Positions 7,812 to 16,522 of a stretch of 64,000 bases of DNA are shown one piece after another. The position numbers and the translations under genes were made by a program. The stretch is from an uncultured Flavobacterium sp. (lineage in GTDB: Bacteria; Bacteroidota; Bacteroidia; Flavobacteriales; Flavobacteriaceae), in NCBI GenBank assembly GCA_937773775.1, contig CALJVL010000017.1, positions 31,343-95,342 on the forward strand, given 5' to 3'. The notes beneath the pieces are model-generated. The model saw only the letters and a program-made list of their open reading frames with translations. It was not told where the DNA came from and did no database searches. How positions within the stretch are numbered: the first letter of the stretch is position 1; each line of letters begins with the position of its first letter.

Positions 7812-9093
7812 ATGAAACTTTGGGAAAAAGGAATACCTACTGATAAACAAATCGAACAATTCACGGTTGGAAACGACAGAGAATTGGATTTAGTATTGGC
7901 TAAATATGATGCTTTGGGTTCAATAGCACATGCAAAAATGCTTGGAAAGATTGGACTTCTAACAAATGTTGAAACCGATTCACTAGTAGTCGCTTTGGAA
8001 GAGATCATCGTTGATGTCGAAAAGGGAAACTTCATAATCGAAGACAGTTTTGAAGACGTCCATTCCAAAATCGAAAACCTACTGACCGTAAAACTTGGTG
8101 ATGCAGGTAAAAAAAATCCACACAGCGCGATCGCGTAACGATCAAGTATTGGTAGATGTACACTTATACCTAAAAGACGAGATCAAGGCGCTTAAAGAGC
8201 AAGTAAAGGCACTTTTTGACTTGATGATAGAATCGGCTGAGAAACACCAAAACGTATTGTTACCAGGTTACACTCATTTACAAATTGCGATGCCTTCGTC
8301 TTTCGGAATGTGGTTTTCAGCTTACGCCGAAACCTTGATTGACGATATTACCATGTTGAATGCCGCTTTAAAAATTGTAGATCAAAATCCATTAGGTTCA
8401 GCTGCAGGCTACGGAAGTTCATTTCCTATCAATAGAACATTCACTACAAAGGAATTGGGTTTCGAAACCTTAAAATATAATTCGGTTGCCGCTCAAATGA
8501 GCCGTGGAAAATCGGAGAAAACAGTAGCTTTTGCAATGAGTAGTGTCGCTGCCACCCTAGCCAAGTTTTCCATGGATGTGTGTTTGTACATGAGTCAGAA
8601 TTTTGACTTTATCGGTCTACCAGCGCATCTTACAACGGGTTCCAGCATTATGCCACACAAGAAAAATCCAGATGTTTTTGAATTGATTCGTGGGAAATGC
8701 AACAAGATCCAAGCCTTACCTTACGAAATTACTTTAATCACAAATAATCTTCCAAGCGGCTACCACAGAGATTTACAATTACTAAAAGAAGGATTGTTTC
8801 CAGCCATTCAAAATCTCCAGGCCTGTCTGGATATTGCGATTTTTTCTATCAAAGACATCCAAGTAAAAGACAATATTCTATCAGATCCAAAATACAACTA
8901 TTTATTTACTGTTGATACTTTAAACGAAATGGTAGTTGCAGGAATCCCTTTTAGAGATGCATATAAAGCGGTTGCTGAACAATTAGAAAACGGCACCTTC
9001 GAATCACCAAAAGAAACCAAACACACCCACGAAGGAAGTATTAACAATCTTTGTTTGGACGAAATTAAAGAAAAGATGAACAAAGCTTTTTAA
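7812..9093 (+). pseudogene. argH: Argininosuccinate lyase, interrupted by one frameshift
   Basis: Argininosuccinate lyase releases arginine and fumarate in the last step of the pathway. The 5' part (7812-8138) reads MKLWEKGIPTDKQ to VKLGDAGKK, then shifts out of frame after a run of eight A at 8109-8116. Removing one A restores the conserved GDAGKKIHTARSRNDQ motif and joins the first frame to the second, which continues to 9093 and includes the signature GSSIMPHKKNPD with its catalytic Ser loop. Joined, the product would be about 426 residues, normal for the family. The lesion is one base in a homopolymer, so a sequencing error, transcriptional slippage or real inactivation are all possible. 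Confidence 0.9.
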
Positions 9094-9119
9094 ACAATAA
9101 GTCTTATTAAATTACATTG

Positions 9120-9148
9120 CGCAATGTTAATAGCATTGCGTTTTTTTT
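9120..9148 (+). terminator. Rho-independent terminator of the arginine operon
   Basis: Stem CGCAATG (9120-9126) and CATTGCG (9134-9140) with a 7-base loop, followed directly by eight T. It lies 27 bases after the argH stop and is the only strong terminator in the arginine block. Confidence 0.85.
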
Positions 9149-9722
9149 CTGACTTAAATCCGCAAAACAAATTAGATACTGAATATTTAAAAAATGATGA
9201 GAAATTTTGCAGTCATGAGGATAAATAGTTTGTCTAATATTAAAGAGAAACTTGTTTCTAGAAATTCGATTTAAAATCACAAAATTATTTATTATTCACT
9301 TCATATATTTCAAGTAAATTTGCAACCCATTTGCAATAGAAAAGCTTTAAACAATGTTACATTTCTTATAGACAAATTGATGTATCCACCTATATTTCTA
9401 TATTTTTTTTAAAAACTATTTGTTTATTATTAACTTATCGAACTTACAATCTAGGTGAATTCTGAAAGGTAATTCTTTGAGAAATTGCCTTTAAGATTTA
9501 GTTCTTCTCATCAAGAAATTTTCAATCAAAAATATTTGTTTTACTTGAAAATGCAACAAACGATAGTAAAGCTGGTAAACGGTTAATAACCAGAGGCAAA
9601 AAAAGATCAATATACAATACAAGGATAATAAAAAATATTCTGTTTCCTGTTTTTCTCCACCAATTTATGTTTATGGATAAGCTCGATCAAAGAAAGATTT
9701 TTTGAAAAGATAATCAATTTTA
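9149..9722. other. Non-coding AT-rich spacer between convergent genes
   Basis: About 570 bases between the argH terminator and the end of the convergent ABC exporter gene. I see no reading frame of note and no RNA gene that I recognise. A TAAATTTG box near 9315 resembles a flavobacterial -7 element but lacks a TTG at the proper distance and has no + strand gene after it. Confidence 0.5.
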
Positions 9723-11558
9723 TTATTGATAACCTTTAGCTTGTAGATTAAAAAGTTCGGCATATCTACCATCGGCTTTTAATAACTCTTGGTGCGTACC
9801 AGATTCTAAAAGCGTTCCATTTTCTAAGACTAAAATTCGATCTGCAAGACGGGCGGTAGAAAAACGATGTGAAATCAAAACTGCAGATTTTCCTTTAGTA
9901 AGTTCTGCAAAACGTTGAAAAACTTCATATTCTGCTCTTGCATCTAACGCAGCTGTTGGCTCATCCAAAATTAAAACTTGCGCATCTTTCATATATGCTC
10001 TGGCTAAAGCAACTTTTTGCCATTCTCCGCCAGAAAGCTCAACTCCATCATTAAATCTTCTGCCCAACCATTGTTGGTAAGCATCTGGAAATTTTAGAGC
10101 TAATTTATCAGCTAAGCTTTCCGTTGCTGCTTTTTTGACAAGCGCCTCATTATCTAACTCTTTGATATTCCCCACCGCAATGTTTTGGTAAAATGTCATT
10201 TGATAGCGGATATAATCCTGAAAAATAATTCCGAGATTATATCTTAAGCCTTCTAATTCATATTCTTTTAAATCTTTGCCATCCAATAAAATTCTTCCTT
10301 CAGTTGGATCGTATAATCTGGCTAACAATTTTACCAATGTTGTTTTTCCTGCTCCGTTTTCTCCAACCAAAGCTAGTTTTTCTCCCGGTTTAAGGGTAAA
10401 GCTTAAATTTCTATTTGCCCATCTATTGGTATTGCGATATTGGAAGCCTACATTCTCGAACACAAAACCTGTTTTTATAGGGTTTGGAAAAGTTAAAGCA
10501 TTTTGATTTTGGGTTATATTGGGTTTAAGCTCAAAAAAATCGATAAAATCGTTAAGATAGATGGCACCTTGCGAAACGACGGTAAATCGCGAAAGCATAG
10601 TTTCCATCAAACCACTTAACTGCCTAAATGAGCCTGCTAAAAAAGTAAGACTACCTACAGAAGATTTCCCTGTAATAGTTTCATAAATGATAAATGCATA
10701 AGCGGCATAATAGCCCAACGTGCCTAACACAGAAAAAAAAGTTCCCCAAAGTGATCGGCGTACAGCCAATTTGCTATTGTCGCTATAAAATTTATCAGAA
10801 AGTGTTTTAAAACGCTCAGTGATAAAATCCGATAACCCAAAGATCTTCACTTCCTTTGCAGTTTCGTCACTAGCTCCCAAATAACGCAGGTAATCCAGTT
10901 CTCTTCTCTCTGGAGTTTGACTTCTTGAAAGTGCGTAATTCTTACTGTTGAAATAAGATTCGCCTAAAAATGAGGGAATAATAGCCATGACTAAAAGTAA
11001 AATCAACCAGGGGTTAAAAGCAATTAATGCGGTAAGTAAAAAAGCCATAGAGATAAAATCCTGTACTTGACTCATTACCTGAGAAAGCAAAATTGTGCGT
11101 CCAACTGTTTGTTGTCTGGCCCGCTCTAACTTATCGTAAAAAACAGAATCTTCAAACTGATCTAAATCAAGCGTTGCAGCATGTTTCATGATTCGTATAG
11201 AAGTATAATTAGAAAACAAATCGCCCAATAAACTATCTGTAAGATTAATCATCCTATTTAATCCATCTGTTAGCAATGCCAATGCAAATTCTAAGGCAAC
11301 CAATTGCCATAATTCTTGCAAATTACCAGCTGGCGAATTAGTGTTTAAAGCAACAACTTGATCAATAATTAATTTACCAACATACAGCAGAGCGACAGGC
11401 ATTGCCGAGCGCAAAATTCTTAATGAAAAACTGATGAGTGTTTTACTTGGGCTACTTCGCCACACCAACTTAAAGAAATTGGGTAGGTTTTTTAACGCAG
11501 AAAGACGTTCTTTAAAAGAAATATCTTGAGTTGAGTTTGTGTTTCTGTTTTTTGCCAT
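9723..11558 (-). CDS. ABC exporter, fused permease and ATPase
   Basis: A 611-residue half-transporter with a type IV (MsbA/LmrA-like) membrane domain followed by an ATPase domain. Hydrophobic helices fall in the first 320 residues. The ATPase half has Walker A GENGAGKTT near residue 397, signature LSGGEWQKVALAR near 508, Walker B VLILDEPTAALD near 529 and the H-loop LISHRFST. It probably works as a homodimer in the inner membrane; the substrate is not predictable. A TAAATTTG box at 11578-11585 (minus strand), about 20 bases before the ATG, could be its -7 element. The leader is very short and there is no operon partner downstream. Confidence 0.9.
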   Translation of the reverse strand: MAKNRNTNSTQDISFKERLSALKNLPNFFKLVWRSSPSKTLISFSLRILRSAMPVALLYVGKLIIDQVVALNTNSPAGNLQELWQLVALEFALALLTDGLNRMINLTDSLLGDLFSNYTSIRIMKHAATLDLDQFEDSVFYDKLERARQQTVGRTILLSQVMSQVQDFISMAFLLTALIAFNPWLILLLVMAIIPSFLGESYFNSKNYALSRSQTPERRELDYLRYLGASDETAKEVKIFGLSDFITERFKTLSDKFYSDNSKLAVRRSLWGTFFSVLGTLGYYAAYAFIIYETITGKSSVGSLTFLAGSFRQLSGLMETMLSRFTVVSQGAIYLNDFIDFFELKPNITQNQNALTFPNPIKTGFVFENVGFQYRNTNRWANRNLSFTLKPGEKLALVGENGAGKTTLVKLLARLYDPTEGRILLDGKDLKEYELEGLRYNLGIIFQDYIRYQMTFYQNIAVGNIKELDNEALVKKAATESLADKLALKFPDAYQQWLGRRFNDGVELSGGEWQKVALARAYMKDAQVLILDEPTAALDARAEYEVFQRFAELTKGKSAVLISHRFSTARLADRILVLENGTLLESGTHQELLKADGRYAELFNLQAKGYQ

Positions 11559-11666
11559 TTAGCGCTTTGATATAAGGCAAATTTAAGCTTATTGCTGTAG
11601 AGAGTTGTTTTTATTTGCAATACTTGAAATAATAAATTTAGTTGTTCAAAATAATGAAGTAATAAC

Positions 11667-13160
11667 TCAAGACTTAGATATCGGGTCGGATGCTTCCTTG
11701 TTAATTATTATATTTTTGAAAAATAGAAAAATAATAGAGCCATATAAAAAACTGAAAGGCAACGCCATAATAACTAATAAATTACTAATCCCATTAAGTA
11801 GCTCACTGGTCCCAATGGCTGTAAGTCCGAGTGCAGTTGCTGTGATAATAAATCCCCATCCCAATTTATGCCTTTTAGAAGGATTTTCATTTCCATTATC
11901 ACTGAACATACCTAATACAAATATGGCAGAATCTACAGAGTTGATAATAGAAATAAGCACCAATAATCCCGCAATAAAAAAGGTGATAAAATGAAAAGGG
12001 AAATGCTCTAAAAAAATGAATAATGAACTGAAAACATTATTAAATTGTGTTTTATCGCCTGTATTAATTATATCAAAAGCCGAATTTGCAAATATGGAAA
12101 ACCAAATAACCGTAGCTATTGTGGGAATGAAAATCGTAGTGATTAAAAACTCTTTTATAGTTCTTCCTTTAGATATTCTTGCGATAAAAATTCCAGTGAA
12201 CGGAACCCAAGCTAACCAAAAAGCCCAATAAAAAACGGTCCATTCTTGTGTGAAAGTTTCGGAGGTCTTATAATTTCCGAGAGACAAACTCATTTCAAAA
12301 AAATGAACGATATAATTGTAAAAAGCAGTAACAGTTTGAAACATAAAAGTATTAAAATTCAAAAATAAAGCGATAAACAACATTAGTACAATTGAAAATG
12401 TAAAATCAAAGTCAGCTAAGAATTTAATTACTTTATTTATTCCTGTTAGTGCTGAATATGTAGCAACAACTCCAATAAGAATGACCATTAATAATAAAAA
12501 ATTATTCCCGTAATCAACTTTTAAAGCATAATTTATACCTTTTACGACTTGGGCAGTTCCTAGTCCCAAAGAAGCTATAACTCCCGTGATTGTAATCAAT
12601 ACGATGAAAAGTGTAGCAACATATTTTACTATTTTACTTTTAGAGTAAGGCACAATGGCATCTAACAAATTAGGTATTTTTTTTATATAAAGATTATAAG
12701 CCACAATCAAACCAAATAAACTGTACATTGCCCATGGTGTAAAACCCCAATGAAAAAAAGTGTATTGTAAAGCGGTAACCTTATTATTTGCAGTTTCAAC
12801 AGGAGGATTGTTCAAATAATAAATAGGCTCTTGAACCGCTCGTAACAATAATCCTGACCCCATACCAGTACTGTACAATAAAGCAACCCAGCTAAAATAA
12901 GAATAAGCTGGTTTTTCATTACCTAAACGCTGTTTGCGTAAAGGCAAACATAAAATAACTAAAGCTGCAATAACGGAAATCAAACCAATGTATAGATAAT
13001 AAGTGCTAAAGACAGCTAATAAATTTTGGTTTACTTGGTTTAGCACCTCCGTTAAAAAAGTAGGTGCAAACAAACCGGTAACAAAAAAAAATACGCCAAA
13101 CAATCCTCCATAAAACAGTAAGCTATTCGTCCTTACATAACCGTATAATTTTATAATCAA
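11667..13160 (-). CDS. BCCT-family betaine/choline/carnitine-type transporter
   Basis: A 497-residue, about 12-helix secondary transporter of the BCCT family, which imports quaternary amines or betaines with Na+ or H+. Diagnostic stretches are GMGSGLLLRAVQEPIYYL, FFHWGFTPWAMYSLFG, and the helix-8 box WTVFYWAFWLAWVPFTGIFIARISKGRT. The long hydrophilic tails of osmosensing members such as BetP are absent, so osmotic gating is not implied. No ATG lies near the start; the TTG at 13160 gives MIIKLYGYV and begins 7 bases after the stop of the upstream flavoprotein gene, so the two are likely co-transcribed. Confidence 0.88.
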   Translation of the reverse strand: MIIKLYGYVRTNSLLFYGGLFGVFFFVTGLFAPTFLTEVLNQVNQNLLAVFSTYYLYIGLISVIAALVILCLPLRKQRLGNEKPAYSYFSWVALLYSTGMGSGLLLRAVQEPIYYLNNPPVETANNKVTALQYTFFHWGFTPWAMYSLFGLIVAYNLYIKKIPNLLDAIVPYSKSKIVKYVATLFIVLITITGVIASLGLGTAQVVKGINYALKVDYGNNFLLLMVILIGVVATYSALTGINKVIKFLADFDFTFSIVLMLFIALFLNFNTFMFQTVTAFYNYIVHFFEMSLSLGNYKTSETFTQEWTVFYWAFWLAWVPFTGIFIARISKGRTIKEFLITTIFIPTIATVIWFSIFANSAFDIINTGDKTQFNNVFSSLFIFLEHFPFHFITFFIAGLLVLISIINSVDSAIFVLGMFSDNGNENPSKRHKLGWGFIITATALGLTAIGTSELLNGISNLLVIMALPFSFLYGSIIFLFFKNIIINKEASDPISKS

Positions 13161-13167
13161 AATAGTT

Positions 13168-14532
13168 TTATTTTGTGTATGGTTCTAAATTTTTTAACAT
13201 CGTAGGAATTAATTCAGTCACCGTTGGATGAATGTGAACTGCGTCTCTAAAAATAGTATATGGCTCTTTTGCGTACATTAAATTGGTGATTCCGTTTATG
13301 ACTTCATCACCACCAACTCCTAAAACACAAGCTCCTAAAAACTGATTTGTTTTAGTATCAATTATAGCCTCCATAAATCCTTTTGTTTCTCCTTTTTCTT
13401 TAGCTCGAGCTATTTTACTCATTGGCATCTGAGCAATTAAGACATCAAAACCTTTCTTCGCCGCTTCGGACTTTGTCATTCCTACTCTACCTAAAGGCGG
13501 ATCAATAAATAATCCATAAGTAGTAATCCTGTCACTAATTTTTCTTTCTTTACTTCCTGTGATGTAATCCTCTACAATCTGGAAATCATTGTAAGAAGTA
13601 TGCGTAAACCTTCCTTTACCGTTGCAATCACCTGTCGCAAAAATACCATCTATATTGGTTTTACAATAGTCATCCACGGCAATATATCCCTTTTCATCAA
13701 AATTAATTGAGGTGTTTTCTAACTGTAACGTATCTGTATTGGGTACTCGCCCTACAGCGAGTAGCAGATGAGAACCTTTAATCTCTTTCTCAACTCCATT
13801 TATTTTTATCGAAATCCCATTGCTGTCCTGCGACACATTTATTTCCTTAGCATTAAATGTAAGATCTACAGCTTCAGATTGCATAATTTCGGCAATAGTA
13901 TCGCTTACGTTATTGTCTTCCCTACTAATCAATCGGTCTCCGCGTTCGATGATAGTTACTTTACTTCCAAAACGCCTAAACATTTGACCAAATTCCAAGC
14001 CAATATAACTTCCGCCAATAATCATTAAATGCTCAGGAATCTGGGATAGCTCTAAAATATCGATGTTAGTTAAATAATCTACATGCTTATACTCTTCTGG
14101 AATTACAGCTCTTGCTCCTACATTTATAAAGATTTGTGTTGCGGTAATACTTTCATCGTTAACCGCAATTTCATAATTGGATAAAAAATGCGCTTCACCT
14201 CTAAAAAGAGTGATGTTGTCATTGTCGGCAATACTTTTTTCAATGCCTTCACGGGAACCATTTATTAAAGTATCTTTTCTTTCTTTTATTTTTTCAAGAT
14301 TCGCTTTCGCACCAGTTGGAATTTCAATTCCCATTTCTGCTCCGTGAGAAGCATCCCAGATTCTGCGAGCACTAGCAACATACGCTTTTGTAGGAGTGCA
14401 ACCCGTATTAACGCAAGTTCCGCCCAACAAGCTTTTTTCTATAAGTGCTACTGTCCCTTTTTTAGATAGACTGAATGCCAAAGGTATACCTGCTTGTCCA
14501 CTACCGATAATTATAAAATCAAATTTTTTCAT
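13168..14532 (-). CDS. MerA-like pyridine nucleotide-disulfide oxidoreductase
   Basis: A 454-residue FAD-dependent disulfide oxidoreductase. It has the FAD-binding IIGSGQAGIPLA at the N-terminus, the redox-active GGTCVNTGC (Cys40 and Cys45), a second dinucleotide motif IIGGSYIGLEFGQ, the FATGDCNGKG FAD motif, and a C-terminal HIHPTVTELIPTML with the active-site His. The spacing matches the mercuric reductase/dihydrolipoamide dehydrogenase class. It lacks both the N-terminal heavy-metal domain and the C-terminal vicinal Cys pair of true MerA, so mercury reduction is unlikely. No 2-oxoacid dehydrogenase genes are nearby. It is co-directional with the BCCT gene (7 bases apart) and preceded by a DUF427 relic; substrate unknown. 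Confidence 0.85.
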   Translation of the reverse strand: MKKFDFIIIGSGQAGIPLAFSLSKKGTVALIEKSLLGGTCVNTGCTPTKAYVASARRIWDASHGAEMGIEIPTGAKANLEKIKERKDTLINGSREGIEKSIADNDNITLFRGEAHFLSNYEIAVNDESITATQIFINVGARAVIPEEYKHVDYLTNIDILELSQIPEHLMIIGGSYIGLEFGQMFRRFGSKVTIIERGDRLISREDNNVSDTIAEIMQSEAVDLTFNAKEINVSQDSNGISIKINGVEKEIKGSHLLLAVGRVPNTDTLQLENTSINFDEKGYIAVDDYCKTNIDGIFATGDCNGKGRFTHTSYNDFQIVEDYITGSKERKISDRITTYGLFIDPPLGRVGMTKSEAAKKGFDVLIAQMPMSKIARAKEKGETKGFMEAIIDTKTNQFLGACVLGVGGDEVINGITNLMYAKEPYTIFRDAVHIHPTVTELIPTMLKNLEPYTK

Positions 14533-14546
14533 AACTGTATTTTAAA

Positions 14547-14810
14547 TTAGAAATTCATTTTTTTAATTCTGATATTTTTCAAAAATGCTACATGACCCAT
14601 TATTTCCTTAGCCGCGTTTTCGCTAATGTCATCCCTCATTTTGTGACTTAATAAAAAGCTTCTTTATTACAGTGACAATGTCTATGAAGCCTTGTGTCGA
14701 TACAATAATCCAAATTGATAGCTCTTAAAAGGAAAATAATGATTTCCTGCCACAACCAGCGTATTGTTACTTTAAGCAACTACTCCTTTATTAAAAATTG
14801 CGGTAATAAA
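14547..14810 (-). pseudogene. Decayed DUF427-domain gene
   Basis: On the minus strand, pieces of a DUF427 protein can be read in different frames. The 5' part reads FNKGVVA, then a TAA where family members usually have Glu, then SNNTLVVAGNHYFPFKSY. The 3' part reads ISENAAKEIMGHVAFLKNIRI, matching the AAKEIxGxVAFWKGV end of the family. The central CPWKG region is scrambled by frameshifts. It ends 14 bases before the MerA-like gene on the same strand, so it was probably the first gene of that operon. Assignment is by motif memory and should be checked. Confidence 0.65.
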
Positions 14811-15987
14811 ATAAGCTTTTAGTTATTTCACAAATCACAATTCGTTAAATTGCAAAAGCACCTATAAGTAAGGAAAATTGGACTATTTTTCAAACATATC
14901 CTTTTGAATTAGCCACTTTAGCAGCTCTCAGAATCATTTAATTAATCCTGAACTTAAAGTCATATCCTCTTAGTGCTACAGGTAATTTATTAAAACTAGA
15001 GTAAGCACTATAAGCACTGATGGTCCATTCTTAGAGTTGACTCCTTTGCGATTGATCAATTGCTATTTCTCACCCACAATCAATTGGTAAACGATGGACT
15101 TTCCATGCGCTTAAACAGAACTATCCCTATTAAGTAAAGAGTTACAAAGCTTCTCCAAATTTCCTCTTGTTTTCAAAAAACGTTCAATAATAAGGTGTAA
15201 TGTTACCTTTTAACTTGATAAATTGTAAGTTAGTGAAATAAAATTCCTTAATAAGCTCATGCTACAAGATATTTTTTATTTGAGTATTTTCGACTGCCAT
15301 AATACTTAAATTGTGCAATGATTAACAAAACTTCTTCTTACTAGTTATACTATTCACCAATTATAGTATTATAAACAGGAAAAATGGAGGCAGATTACTA
15401 ATTTGTAGCCTACCAAATAGTAATTAACCCATTAAACTTAATTGTAAATACTACGCAAATTCATGACTCTAGCAGAACATCCAAAACTTAAAAAATAACT
15501 ATAAAAATAATTTACAATTAAATAATAAAGGAATTTATTGGAGTTATAATCTACAAAGTCAACGCTTTGTTAATTTACGATCGAATCCTACAAAGCAAGC
15601 AAATCAAAGATAGTATTTTTTCAGAATCTGATGAAAAAGAATAAACCGAAAATCAGCAAATTTATGAGAAGATCCAAGTTTATAAATCTGCAAATTACTT
15701 TCTCCAGTCTTTCAATTTTACTTTATATTTCGTGAAATTCTAAAAAATTAAATATTGCGAACCCAACAAATAATAATTTGCAAGTTCGCAATACTTTTTT
15801 GTTTTTCTTTCAGCTATACTCGACACCCTATTGCAAGTGTTTAACGAAAAGTAACAAAGACTAATTTACCAATTAAAACAAGAGTTTTTATAATAAATCT
15901 CGTTCCAGTACCAGTCTTAAAAATTAAAAACCGCAAACCTAAAAATAATAGCTCGCAGATTTGTCGCAGCTTTTTTAGTTATTTGAA
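14811..15987. other. Long non-coding stretch with possible gene debris
   Basis: Almost 1.2 kb with no frame of gene length. Short suggestive pieces can be read, such as IIERFLKTRGNLEKL on the minus strand near 15150-15200 and YDRILQSKQIKDSIFSESDEKE ending near 15640 on the plus strand, each closed in by stops. This looks like decayed coding sequence, but I could not name a family. A strong terminator sits at 15754-15800. Confidence 0.45.
15754..15800 (+). terminator. Orphan rho-independent terminator
   Basis: Perfect 9-base stem ATTGCGAAC (15754-15762) and GTTCGCAAT (15784-15792), followed by AC and six T. No intact + strand gene precedes it for more than 5 kb. It may end a lost gene or an unrecognised small RNA. 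Confidence 0.75.
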
Positions 15988-16377
15988 CTAAACTTTAGTT
16001 TTCAAAACACTAGCGTCTATATCACTGTGAGTGGCACTGTAAATTGCTTTCCCATCCTTAATCAGGATTAATTGAGGAGATTGATGTTGTACCCCAAAAC
16101 GATTCATTATTTCGTTAGAAACATCTCGATAGGTTATTAAATCTAAAAAATAAGCTGTAACTTTATCTGAGAAGTCAAATTCATTTTCGAATTGTTTCAA
16201 GGCCATCCTGCTCACACTACAACGTGTGCTGTGTTTAAAAATGGCTACAGGCTTTTCGTTTGAAAGGCTAATGATGTCATCCAACTGTCCCAAATCAGTT
16301 AAGTTGTTCCAGTCCATTTTGCTTGTAGTGTTATCTTGGTTCTCTGAACCACTAAAAATATTTTTAAAAAAACTCAT
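15988..16377 (-). CDS. ytxJ: YtxJ-type monothiol thioredoxin-like protein
   Basis: A 129-residue cytoplasmic protein of the DUF2847/YtxJ family, described as a bacillithiol-system redox protein with a thioredoxin-like fold. The key stretch is IFKHSTRCSVSRMAL, with a single cysteine (Cys53) in place of a CxxC pair, which fits a bacilliredoxin-like de-thiolation role. The later QHSPQLILIKDGK contains the expected cis-Pro region. It is divergent from clpB with 145 bases between the starts, and a perfect 16-base palindrome lies in between. Joint control under thiol or protein-folding stress is an inference from this arrangement. Confidence 0.82.
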   Translation of the reverse strand: MSFFKNIFSGSENQDNTTSKMDWNNLTDLGQLDDIISLSNEKPVAIFKHSTRCSVSRMALKQFENEFDFSDKVTAYFLDLITYRDVSNEIMNRFGVQHQSPQLILIKDGKAIYSATHSDIDASVLKTKV

Positions 16378-16454
16378 TTTTTGTCTTTAATTAAGTCATT
16401 TTGACTAGTTTATATGATAATAATCATGTTTTATACGCCATTTTGTCCTTAGTA

Positions 16455-16470
16455 TTGTATTGGAATACAA
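16455..16470. promoter_or_regulatory. Perfect 16-base palindrome between ytxJ and clpB
   Basis: TTGTATT-GG-AATACAA, a perfect inverted repeat 78 bases upstream of ytxJ and 53 bases upstream of clpB. The size and divergent setting suit a dimeric repressor or activator site. It does not match the CIRCE element bound by HrcA. A minus-strand -7-like box (TAACTTTG) lies just beyond it. Confidence 0.45.
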
Positions 16471-16522
16471 CTTGATTACCGAGTAGCAAAGTTACCTAAA
16501 TAACTCCATAAACTATAACGTC

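Noticed and set aside
9315..9322. TAAATTTG promoter-like box on the + strand after the argH terminator
   Set aside because: No TTG at the right distance and no + strand gene downstream; the box is common by chance in AT-rich DNA.
13168..14532. True mercuric reductase identity for the disulfide oxidoreductase
   Set aside because: It lacks the N-terminal metal-binding domain and the C-terminal Cys pair, and no mer genes are nearby.
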